Assembly (NCBI GenBank): GCA_020718785.1
Contig: DYRK01000099.1
Span: 5,431-11,136, forward strand
Reading direction: 5' to 3'
Length of the DNA stretch: 5,706 bases
From: Desulfatirhabdium butyrativorans
Lineage (GTDB): Bacteria > Desulfobacterota > Desulfobacteria > Desulfobacterales > DYRK01
Shown here: positions 1 through 5,706 of the stretch, piece after piece
Numbering within the stretch: the stretch's first letter is position 1
How the letters are laid out: each line of letters begins with the position of its first letter
Made by a program: the position numbers and the translations under genes
The notes under the pieces: generated by a model
Told to the model about the DNA's origin: nothing
What the model saw: only the letters and a program-made list of their open reading frames with translations
The model's database searches: none

Positions 1-55
1 TTCTGTCTGACCCGCATCATGAACAGGCAGAAATGCCTGTTCTACCGTAAAAAAT
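1..55. repeat. direct repeat copy 1 (55 bases, cut by the window edge)
   Basis: The first 55 bases equal 89-143 exactly. Hairpin B is complete (GAACAGGCA 21-29, GAAA loop 30-33, TGCCTGTTC 34-42). Only the right arm of hairpin A is present (4-15), because the window begins in its loop. The left arm should lie just outside. The copy runs into an A/T dyad (49-55 with 59-65) before the spacer to copy 2. Confidence 0.85.
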
Positions 56-88
56 ATAATTTTTTCTATTAAGACGGCGGGTCAGACA

Positions 89-143
89 TTCTGTCTGACC
101 CGCATCATGAACAGGCAGAAATGCCTGTTCTACCGTAAAAAAT
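89..143. repeat. direct repeat copy 2 (55 bases, double-hairpin unit)
   Basis: Identical base for base to positions 1-55, at an offset of 88. With its left flank it forms a compact unit at 74-136. Hairpin A has perfect 12-base arms (77-88 and 92-103) with a TTC loop. Hairpin B has perfect 9-base arms, GAACAGGCA (109-117) and TGCCTGTTC (122-130), with a GAAA loop, and a five-base linker joins the two. Short ACGG (74-77) and CCGT (133-136) ends could close the whole unit. It encodes no protein. The form resembles paired REP-type palindromes. Confidence 0.85.
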
Positions 144-292
144 TAATCATCCGGAATAACATATTCCGACCATTGCTGACAAGAATTATCTGATTAAATT
201 TTAAACTGCAGTCCTTCGGACAGATCAGGGAATTTCCGCAAAGCAGATTCCGGAAAACAGGACAAGGCTTTGTCATTTAACGGGATAAGCCT
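144..292. other. gene-free stretch downstream of the CNB gene, with a small dyad
   Basis: No credible gene, RNA gene or mobile element is visible between the CNB stop codon and the left-hand repeats. The clearest structure is a perfect 7-base dyad, CGGAATA (152-158) and TATTCCG (162-168), with a three-base loop. In the direction of transcription it is followed after nine bases by six T residues (137-142). That is too far for a canonical intrinsic terminator, but it is the best candidate for an operon end in the window. A weaker pairing, AAGGCTT (264-270) with AAGCCTT (287-293), overlaps the CNB stop codon and has a 16-base loop. Confidence 0.4.
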
Positions 293-796
293 TTATTCCT
301 TTTTTCCGGCAAGCTGCCTAAGCTCTTTTCCGGCTTCGATGAGTTCATTGTATGCGAGATGCAGGCGCATGGAAATATATTCTGTAAATATGCGGTACAA
401 TAAAAAGAGAATATCCGCTCTTTCATCCGATGACAGCCGGTTTGTGGCAGCAGAGGTGTCAATTGCCAGACACACGGTCTTGCCTTCGGCATACACCGAG
501 GCAGACCGTGTCAGACCGTCCAAGATTCTCATTTCCCCGAACATTTCCCCGACATTGTCAATAATCCCGATGGAGATTCCCTCTTTTTCCACGCTGACCG
601 TGCCGGACAGGAGAAAGTAAATCCACGGATCCGTATCTCCTTCGTTGATAATCAGTTCGCCATGTTCGTATTCCCTTATCCGGCTTAACCGGAGCAACTG
701 CTTGAGATTTCTGGTTTCAAACTGTCTCAAGGGGGGAAGTGTCATAAGTCTTTGAATGTTCTGAACATTATCTTTGAGATATCTTGACTCGATCAT
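293..796 (-). CDS. stand-alone cyclic-nucleotide-binding domain protein
   Basis: The 167-residue product is a single cNMP-binding (CRP N-terminal type) domain. An N-terminal helical part (about 1-42) leads into the beta roll (about 43-115), with the spaced glycines of the fold at G46, G53 and G65. The phosphate-binding cassette reads FGEMRILDGLTRSA (86-99). Its Glu88, Arg97 and Ser98 match the CRP residues that hold the ribose and cyclic phosphate, so ligand binding is plausible. The C-terminal helices (about 121-163) end without a helix-turn-helix, kinase, channel or cyclase domain. No signal peptide or membrane segment is seen, so it is probably cytoplasmic. Its ligand (cAMP, cGMP or another) and partner are unknown. 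It follows purF by 77 bases on the same strand and may be cotranscribed, but an operon link does not show a role in nucleotide synthesis. The domain assignment is firm and the function is open. Confidence 0.9.
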   Translation of the reverse strand: MIESRYLKDNVQNIQRLMTLPPLRQFETRNLKQLLRLSRIREYEHGELIINEGDTDPWIYFLLSGTVSVEKEGISIGIIDNVGEMFGEMRILDGLTRSASVYAEGKTVCLAIDTSAATNRLSSDERADILFLLYRIFTEYISMRLHLAYNELIEAGKELRQLAGKKE

Positions 797-803
797 TTTC
801 ATT

Positions 804-808
804 CCCCT
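804..808 (-). promoter_or_regulatory. ribosome-binding site deciding the CNB gene start
   Basis: AGGGG sits 7 bases before the ATG at 796, ideal spacing. The ATG at 802 would have only one base of spacing, and the GTG at 815-817 lies upstream of this site, so both are poorer starts. Confidence 0.65.
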
Positions 809-817
809 GCGGGACAC

Positions 818-876
818 GGGTTAAATCCGCCCTGCTCTCCGGATTGAAGCCGGCAGGGCGGGTGAAACCCACCCTA
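818..876. repeat. palindromic element filling the purF-CNB gap, with overlapping hairpins
   Basis: An imperfect inverted repeat joins 818-835 to 853-870. It has a perfect 9-base core, CCGCCCTGC (827-835) with GCAGGGCGG (853-861), and an outer GGGTT/AACCC pairing. A second hairpin overlaps it: 855-863 with 867-875 around a GAA loop, with one mismatch that becomes a G-U pair in the minus-strand RNA. Both use bases 855-863, so they cannot form together. The purF stop codon (874-876) lies at the edge of the second hairpin. No U-run follows, so this is not a typical terminator. It most resembles a dispersed palindromic (REP-like) repeat lodged between two genes, though a folded intercistronic RNA is also possible. 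Confidence 0.75.
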
Positions 877-2277
877 CACAAGACAGTCTTTTGACAGATT
901 CTCATCAAATTCGACCGGATAACAGCCGTCAAAGCAGGCTTTGCAGAAATGGTTTTCCGGGTTTTCAATGCCGGTGGATTGCAGAAGTCCTTCAAGGCTC
1001 AGATAATACAGCGAATCCAATCCCAAAAACTCCCTCAGTTCCCCGACAGTTTTCCGGGCTGCGATCAGCTCGCCTTTTGTTGAAAAATCAATACCGTAAT
1101 GACAGGGAAAGCGATGGGGCGGACAACTGACACGCAGATGCACCCGTTTTACCCCGATTTCCCGCAATGCCTTGACTCTGGTTTTCGCTGTGGTTCCTCT
1201 GATGATGGAATCTTCAATGATAATAATTTCTTTTCCTTTCAGAAGGGAACGTACCGGATTCAGTTTGACCTTGACGCCGAAATCGCGCATACTCTGGGTG
1301 GGCTGTATAAAAGTCCTTCCCACATAATGGTTGCGTATCATGCCCATTTCAAAAGGAATTCCGGATTCTTTCGAATACCCGATTGCCGCGTAGTTTCCCG
1401 AATCCGGAAAGGGCATTACCAGATCCGCATCAACAGGAGCTTCCTGTGCAAGCCTTATACCATGGGCTTTCCTTGTCTGATAGACACTATGGTCGAATAT
1501 GACACTGTCCGGTCTTGCAAAATAAATCAGTTCGAATATGCAGAAAGATTTCTGAGTCTGAACATGCGGTTGCAGACTTCGGATGCCGTTTTCGCTGATG
1601 ATGACGATTTCTCCGGGATCAAGAGACCGTACAAATTCGGCATTCACCAGATCCAGCGCGCAGGTCTCGGATGCCAGCACATAATTGCCGTTAAGTTTTC
1701 CGAGACATAAGGGCCTGAATCCGTTGGGGTCCTTGATGCCGATGATCTCTCCCCGGCTTGTCAGCACCACAAAGGAATACGCACCCCTCAGTTTTGAGAC
1801 GGTCCGGACAAGAGCTTCTTCAAAACCGTATTTCAGGTTTTTTACAAGCAGATGCAGAAAAATTTCGCTGTCCATAGTGGTCTGAAAAATAGAGCCTGTT
1901 TCTTCAAGCTCTTTTTTCAGTATATGGGCATTGACGATATTGCCGTTGTGTGCAACCGCATAAGATTTTTTCCTGTGACGGACAGTAAAAGGCTGGGCAT
2001 TGGAAAGAATCGAACTTCCGGTAGTGGAATACCGAACATGCCCGATTGCGCTTTCTCCTTTCAGTTCTTCGAGATGCGACATATCAAAGACATCGGGAAC
2101 AAGGCCCATGCCTTTATGTGCCACAATAGCGTCTTTCCGAGCCGCCGCAATGCCTGCGCTCTCCTGCCCCCTGTGCTGAAGCGCATATAAACCGAAATAG
2201 GTTGCCTTTGCCGCTTCGGGATGCCCGTAAATACCAAATACACCGCAAGCCTCACGCGGCTTTTCGTGATAGATCAT
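874..2277 (-). CDS. purF: amidophosphoribosyltransferase PurF (Fe-S, propeptide type)
   Basis: PurF catalyses the first committed step of purine synthesis, making 5-phosphoribosylamine from PRPP and glutamine in the cytoplasm. The chosen ATG gives 467 residues, normal for the family. A 10-residue propeptide (MIYHEKPREA) precedes Cys11, the expected N-terminal nucleophile after self-cleavage, followed by GVFGIYGH. The class II glutaminase domain (about 11-240) shows LQHRGQES (33-40), GHVRYSTTG (79-87) and HNGN (110-113). The phosphoribosyltransferase domain (about 255-420) carries PDSG (291-294), GRTFIQPTQ (320-328) and the PRPP loop EDSIIRGTT (355-363). Cys246, Cys392, Cys445 and Cys448 match the four ligands of the [4Fe-4S] cluster in the Bacillus-type enzyme, which makes that protein oxygen-sensitive. 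The loop starts ED where most relatives have DD. The gene follows carB by 73 bases. Its TAG stop overlaps a palindromic element. AMP/GMP feedback is expected from the family but cannot be read from the sequence. Confidence 0.98.
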   Translation of the reverse strand: MIYHEKPREACGVFGIYGHPEAAKATYFGLYALQHRGQESAGIAAARKDAIVAHKGMGLVPDVFDMSHLEELKGESAIGHVRYSTTGSSILSNAQPFTVRHRKKSYAVAHNGNIVNAHILKKELEETGSIFQTTMDSEIFLHLLVKNLKYGFEEALVRTVSKLRGAYSFVVLTSRGEIIGIKDPNGFRPLCLGKLNGNYVLASETCALDLVNAEFVRSLDPGEIVIISENGIRSLQPHVQTQKSFCIFELIYFARPDSVIFDHSVYQTRKAHGIRLAQEAPVDADLVMPFPDSGNYAAIGYSKESGIPFEMGMIRNHYVGRTFIQPTQSMRDFGVKVKLNPVRSLLKGKEIIIIEDSIIRGTTAKTRVKALREIGVKRVHLRVSCPPHRFPCHYGIDFSTKGELIAARKTVGELREFLGLDSLYYLSLEGLLQSTGIENPENHFCKACFDGCYPVEFDENLSKDCLV

Positions 2278-2288
2278 TTCAAAATTGT

Positions 2289-2292
2289 CTCC
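2289..2292 (-). promoter_or_regulatory. ribosome-binding site deciding the purF start
   Basis: GGAG lies 11 bases before the ATG at 2277. The spacing is slightly long but workable. It supports this ATG over the TTG at 2343, which sits inside the carB-stop palindrome and would add 22 residues with no counterpart in PurF. Confidence 0.6.
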
Positions 2293-2300
2293 GAATAGAA

Positions 2301-2321
2301 GGACGATTTTGCAAATCGTCC
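2301..2321. repeat. second palindrome in the carB-purF gap
   Basis: Perfect 9-base arms, GGACGATTT (2301-2309) and AAATCGTCC (2313-2321), surround a three-base loop. It lies 7 bases from the palindrome at the carB stop and repeats its core, but the outer pairs are G-C here instead of A-T. In the purF leader RNA it would form a stable hairpin ending 8 bases before the GGAG ribosome-binding site. The following bases are only modestly U-rich, so a terminator or attenuator role is possible but unsupported. A repeat element or operator is as likely. Confidence 0.8.
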
Positions 2322-2328
2322 GTATTGA

Positions 2329-2353
2329 TAAAACGATTTTCAAAATCGTTTTA
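2329..2353. repeat. perfect palindrome spanning the carB stop codon
   Basis: Two 12-base arms, TAAAACGATTTT (2329-2340) and its exact reverse complement (2342-2352 plus A2353), flank a single base at 2341. The last three bases (2351-2353) are the carB stop codon read on the minus strand, so the palindrome begins exactly where carB ends. In the transcript it would fold as an AU-rich hairpin. No run of U follows, so it does not look like a standard intrinsic terminator. It shares the core ACGATTT/AAATCGT with the next palindrome at 2301-2321. It could be a short dispersed repeat or a protein-binding dyad. Confidence 0.85.
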
Positions 2354-5300
2354 CTTCAAATTATATTCCTGAATGGCTTTCACTGAAAGCCTTTTTTCCA
2401 TCAGGGATGCAATCCCTTTGGATATGGCCGTGGCACCGGCGATGGTGGTCGCGTAGGGAATGCCGAATTTTATGGCTGCACGGCGGATCAGGTATCCGTC
2501 GTCTCTTATTCCCGCGCCGGGTCCGGTATTGATAATCAGCTGGATTTCCTTATTTTTGACAGCATCCACCACCGACGGTCTGCCCTCTGAAACCTTGTTG
2601 ATAATTTTGCTGGGAATGCCCTGATCGTTTAAAAACCGCGATGTTCCCTGTGTTGCCGCAATGGAAAATCCCATATTGTAAAAACGGGAGGCTGCCGGAA
2701 GAACAGCTTTTTTATCACTGTCCTGAACGCTGATGAAAACCGTACCCGGAAAAGACAGTTTCTGACCGGCTCCCAACTGTGCTTTTGCATAAGCGAGACC
2801 GAATTCCGAATCAATGCCCATGACCTCGCCGGTGGATTTCATTTCCGGTCCCAGAAGAGTATCCACGTCCGGAAAACGGTCGAAAGGAAGAACCGCCTCT
2901 TTTACCGAAATATGTTCCGGAATAACCTCATGAGTCAGTCCCAATTCTGCCAGCGTCCGCCCCAGCATGACCTTTGTTGCCAATTTTGCCAGCGGAACAC
3001 CCGTGGCTTTGCTCACAAAAGGCACGGTTCTCGATGCTCTGGGATTGACTTCGAGAACAAATAACTGCCCGGACTTTATGGCATACTGGACATTCATCAG
3101 CCCCACGACATGCAGTTCCGCGGACATGCTTTTTGTTGCAGCGCTGATTTCCTCAAGTATGGGAGAGCTTAGACTGTAAGGCGGAAGAACACAGGCGGAA
3201 TCCCCGGAATGAACCCCCGCGGCTTCAATATGTTCCATAATTCCGCCGATGACCGTGATGTTTCCGTCCGAGATGGCATCAACATCAACCTCAATAGCAT
3301 CTTCGAGGAATTTATCAATGAGTACAGGATGTTCGGGTGAAGCAAGAATCGCCAGCCGCGTAAAATTTTCCAGTTCTTTCCGATTGTAAACAATTTTCAT
3401 AGCCCTTCCTCCCAGCACGTAGGAAGGGCGGACAATGACCGGATATCCTATTGCATTTGCCACAACAGCAGCTTCTTTCACATTCGTAGCCGTTCCGTTT
3501 GCCGGCTGTACAAGTTTCAGCTTTTTCAGCATGGCTGAAAAAAAGCGACGGTCTTCGGCACGGTCAATGCTTTCCGGCTGAGTACCGAGAATCGGAACTC
3601 CGGCTTTATGCAACGGCACCGCAAGATTCAGAGGCGTCTGTCCGCCGAACTGTACAATGACTCCGTAGGGCTTTTCTGTTTCGACAATATGCAGTACATC
3701 TTCGCGTGTCAGCGGCTCAAAATAAAGCTTGTCCGATGTGTCATAATCCGTACTCACGGTTTCGGGATTGCTGTTGACCATGATGCTTTCGATTCCCTCT
3801 TCTCTGAGGGCAAAAGAGGCATGGACGCAGCAGTAATCAAATTCGATGCCCTGACCGATTCTGTTGGGACCGCCGCCTAAGATCATCACTTTTTTCCGAT
3901 CCGAAACTCTTGCCTCATCTTCGGTTTCATAAGTGGAATAATAGTACGGCGTCGAGGCTTTGAATTCTGCGGCGCAGGTATCCACTAATTTGTAAACCGG
4001 ACGAATCCCAAGCGATTTCCGATATTTTTCCACTTCATCTTCACGCGAGCCGGTAATATGAGCCAACTGAATATCCGAAAATCCCCAAGCTTTTGCCTTT
4101 CTCAGCAGGTCGGGCCAAACCCGCCTTATCCCCTTGTCGGCGATAAAATGGGTCTCATCCCTCCCGGATTGCCTGATTTCCTGTTCCAGATCAAGTATCT
4201 GTTTGAACTGATAAAGAAACCAGGGATCAATATCGCTTGATTTGTATATGTTTTCAACAGATATTCCGTTCAATAGCGCGTGGCGCAGATAAAAAATCCG
4301 CCGGGAATTGGGAGTCGCCAGTTTCTGCTCGATTTCAGACAAAGACGGCGGTTCTGTTTCCGGGTCTTTCCCGTCCGCGCCGAAACCGTAACGCCCGATT
4401 TCAAGAGATCGCAGTCCCTTCTGAAAAGCTTCCTTGAAAGTTCTGCCGATGGACATGGTTTCACCCACGGATTTCATGGCGGTAGTCAGATAATCACGCG
4501 TTTCGGGAAATTTTTCAAAAGTCCAGCGGGGAATTTTGACCACGCAGTAATCCAAAGTCGGTTCGAATGAGGCCATGGTCTCGCCGGTAATATCATTGGG
4601 GATTTCATCCAGCGTGTATCCCACAGCCAATTTCGCGGCGATTTTGGCAATAGGATATCCCGTGGCTTTGGACGCAAGAGCCGAGCTTCGGGAAACTCTG
4701 GGATTCATTTCCACAATGATCATTTCGCCGGTTTTGGGATGAACGGCAAACTGGACATTGGAACCGCCCGTATCCACACCGATTTCCCGCATGATTGCAA
4801 CAGCCGCATTCCGCATGACCTGATATTCTTTGTCGCTGAGGGTCTGAGCCGGCGCGACTGTGATGCTGTCGCCGGTATGGATTCCCATGGGGTCTATATT
4901 CTCAATGGAGCAGATAATACAGACATTGTCGTTTTTATCCCGCATGACTTCCAGTTCGTATTCTTTCCAGCCAAGTACCGATTCCTCGAGCATGATCTGT
5001 CCGATAAGGCTGGCATCCAGACCTGATTTTGCCAATAATTCGAGGTCTTCCGGGTTGTAAGCCACGCCGCCGCCGGTTCCGCCAAGCGTAAAACTCGGTC
5101 GGACAATGATCGGATATCCGATGTCGTCGGCAACAGCAAAGGATTGTTCCATAGCGGTTGCAATGCCGCTTTTGGGAATACGAAGCCCGATTCTGTGCAT
5201 TGCCTGCCGGAAAAGGTCACGGTCTTCGGCTTTCCTGATGGCTTCAACCGATGCCCCGATCATTTCCACGCCGAATCTGTCTAAAACACCCATACGGGCG

Positions 5301-5605
5301 ACTTCGATGCCGGTATTAAGTCCGGTCTGACCGCCCAGTGTAGGAAGAAGGGCATCGGGTCTTTCTTTTTCGATAATCATGGCGACAATCTGAGGCGTGA
5401 CCGGTTCGATATAAGTCCGATGCGCGGTTTCAGGGTCGGTCATAATGGTAGCAGGATTGCTGTTGACCAGGACAATTTCATAACCTTCTTCTTTCAAGGC
5501 TTTGCATGCCTGAGTCCCGGAATAGTCAAATTCGCAGGCTTGGCTGATGATGATCGGTCCCGCGCCGATGATGAGGATTTTTCTGATGTCGGTTCGTTTC
5601 GGCAT
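2351..5605 (-). CDS. carB: carbamoyl-phosphate synthase large subunit CarB
   Basis: CarB uses ammonia passed from the CarA glutaminase subunit, bicarbonate and two ATP to make carbamoyl phosphate for pyrimidines and arginine in the cytoplasm. The 1084-residue product is full length (E. coli has 1073) and aligns from MPKRTDI to the last residues without a break. The first ATP-grasp half (about 1-400) keeps the nucleotide and metal residues R129, R169, E215, H243, Q285, E299 and N301 at the same positions as E. coli. A linker domain follows (about 400-550). The second half (about 551-940) keeps R726, H799, Q840, E852 and N854. The MGS-like allosteric domain (about 945-1084) has K965, T985, T988, K1004 and N1026 at effector-site positions. 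Ornithine-site residues E794, D802 and E903 are also present. The ATG start matches the family N-terminus, although the Shine-Dalgarno is weak (AGAG, 13 bases away). Its stop codon lies inside a palindrome shared with the purF leader. Confidence 0.98.
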   Translation of the reverse strand: MPKRTDIRKILIIGAGPIIISQACEFDYSGTQACKALKEEGYEIVLVNSNPATIMTDPETAHRTYIEPVTPQIVAMIIEKERPDALLPTLGGQTGLNTGIEVARMGVLDRFGVEMIGASVEAIRKAEDRDLFRQAMHRIGLRIPKSGIATAMEQSFAVADDIGYPIIVRPSFTLGGTGGGVAYNPEDLELLAKSGLDASLIGQIMLEESVLGWKEYELEVMRDKNDNVCIICSIENIDPMGIHTGDSITVAPAQTLSDKEYQVMRNAAVAIMREIGVDTGGSNVQFAVHPKTGEMIIVEMNPRVSRSSALASKATGYPIAKIAAKLAVGYTLDEIPNDITGETMASFEPTLDYCVVKIPRWTFEKFPETRDYLTTAMKSVGETMSIGRTFKEAFQKGLRSLEIGRYGFGADGKDPETEPPSLSEIEQKLATPNSRRIFYLRHALLNGISVENIYKSSDIDPWFLYQFKQILDLEQEIRQSGRDETHFIADKGIRRVWPDLLRKAKAWGFSDIQLAHITGSREDEVEKYRKSLGIRPVYKLVDTCAAEFKASTPYYYSTYETEDEARVSDRKKVMILGGGPNRIGQGIEFDYCCVHASFALREEGIESIMVNSNPETVSTDYDTSDKLYFEPLTREDVLHIVETEKPYGVIVQFGGQTPLNLAVPLHKAGVPILGTQPESIDRAEDRRFFSAMLKKLKLVQPANGTATNVKEAAVVANAIGYPVIVRPSYVLGGRAMKIVYNRKELENFTRLAILASPEHPVLIDKFLEDAIEVDVDAISDGNITVIGGIMEHIEAAGVHSGDSACVLPPYSLSSPILEEISAATKSMSAELHVVGLMNVQYAIKSGQLFVLEVNPRASRTVPFVSKATGVPLAKLATKVMLGRTLAELGLTHEVIPEHISVKEAVLPFDRFPDVDTLLGPEMKSTGEVMGIDSEFGLAYAKAQLGAGQKLSFPGTVFISVQDSDKKAVLPAASRFYNMGFSIAATQGTSRFLNDQGIPSKIINKVSEGRPSVVDAVKNKEIQLIINTGPGAGIRDDGYLIRRAAIKFGIPYATTIAGATAISKGIASLMEKRLSVKAIQEYNLK

Positions 5606-5625
5606 TGTTGTTTTAACACTCTGAA

Positions 5626-5706
5626 TTATAAATTATTTTCGGATTGCTCATTCCCATCGTTTTGGCTCATTTCATCAATGATCCGGTCTGCTTTTTCCTG
5701 ATTCCA
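5626..5706 (-). CDS. C-terminal end of an unidentified protein (partial)
   Basis: An open frame enters from the right edge and runs 26 codons to a TAA stop, 20 bases before the carB start. The visible tail begins WNQEKADRIIDEM and continues as a polar stretch rich in Asn, Gln, Glu and Ser, ending in ENNL. This looks like the end of an amphipathic helix followed by a disordered tail. It is too short to identify. The usual partner upstream of carB is carA, but CarA proteins normally end soon after a conserved HPEASPGPHD block with a phenylalanine-rich helix, and neither is visible here. If this is carA, it has an extended C-terminus. The same strand and the short gap to carB suggest cotranscription. 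The frame is open throughout, but 26 codons is weak evidence for a real gene; position and gap size support it. Confidence 0.5.
   Translation of the reverse strand, partial: WNQEKADRIIDEMSQNDGNEQSENNL

Noticed and set aside
1..143. CRISPR array
   Set aside because: There are only two copies, each longer than usual and containing two strong internal hairpins, with no second spacer and no cas gene nearby.
137..168. Intrinsic terminator for the operon
   Set aside because: The hairpin is A/T-rich and the T-run starts nine bases after the stem, outside the normal geometry. It is kept only as a weak possibility in the gene-free stretch.
797..817. Longer CNB protein from GTG (817) or ATG (802)
   Set aside because: The AGGGG site falls within the extension and is correctly spaced only for the ATG at 796, where the sequence MIESRYLKDN also looks like the natural N-terminus.
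1099..1710. 203-codon open frame on the plus strand inside purF
   Set aside because: It is fully antisense to the conserved purF coding sequence, resembles no protein family, and has the look of a shadow frame. The same holds for the other plus-strand frames over carB and the CNB gene.
2278..2343. 22-residue N-terminal extension of PurF from a TTG start
   Set aside because: It would be translated from the palindromes, has no family counterpart, and would place the catalytic cysteine 32 residues from the N-terminus. The ATG at 2277 has a GGAG site and gives a normal 10-residue propeptide.
2351..5605. Frameshift, intein or split CarB
   Set aside because: The reading frame is continuous over 1084 residues and both ATP-grasp halves and the allosteric domain align without gaps large enough to suggest insertion or loss.
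5625..5630. TATAAT on the minus strand before carB, a possible -10 box
   Set aside because: No -35-like hexamer is found 16-18 bases upstream, and the region is A/T rich and overlaps the end of the preceding gene, so chance is likely.

Overview
The window is a stretch of bacterial chromosome in which every supportable gene lies on the minus strand. Reading in the direction of transcription (right to left), it holds the last 26 codons of an unidentified gene, a complete carB (large subunit of carbamoyl-phosphate synthase), a complete purF (amidophosphoribosyltransferase), a small stand-alone cyclic-nucleotide-binding (CNB) domain protein, and then about 290 bases without a gene. The gaps between genes are 20, 73 and 77 bases with no opposing gene, so a single operon is plausible. 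I see no convincing promoter or intrinsic terminator.

The organism is probably a Gram-negative anaerobe of the Desulfobacterota (the old Deltaproteobacteria, Desulfobacterales-like). This is an inference from three things: the protein flavour, an Fe-S and propeptide type PurF (found in Bacillus and many anaerobes, unlike the E. coli type), and the one-domain CNB protein, a type I associate with sulfate reducers. Moderate GC and many short palindromic repeats fit that picture but do not prove it.

The enzymes belong to the opening steps of the two nucleotide pathways. CarB makes carbamoyl phosphate for pyrimidines and arginine. PurF commits PRPP to purines. Both use glutamine nitrogen (CarB through its CarA partner). 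CarA is not visible in the window and may or may not be the truncated gene at the right edge. The CNB protein has a well-preserved phosphate-binding cassette but no DNA-binding or catalytic domain, so its partner is unknown.

The most unusual part is the non-coding DNA. Both inner gene gaps are largely filled by near-perfect palindromes, and these include the stop codons of carB and purF. The gene-free left end carries two identical 55-base copies, 88 bases apart, of a double-hairpin repeat. I see no phage, transposase, CRISPR array, RNA gene or defence system. The two enzymes are ordinary housekeeping genes, and the palindromic repeats are the main thing worth following up.
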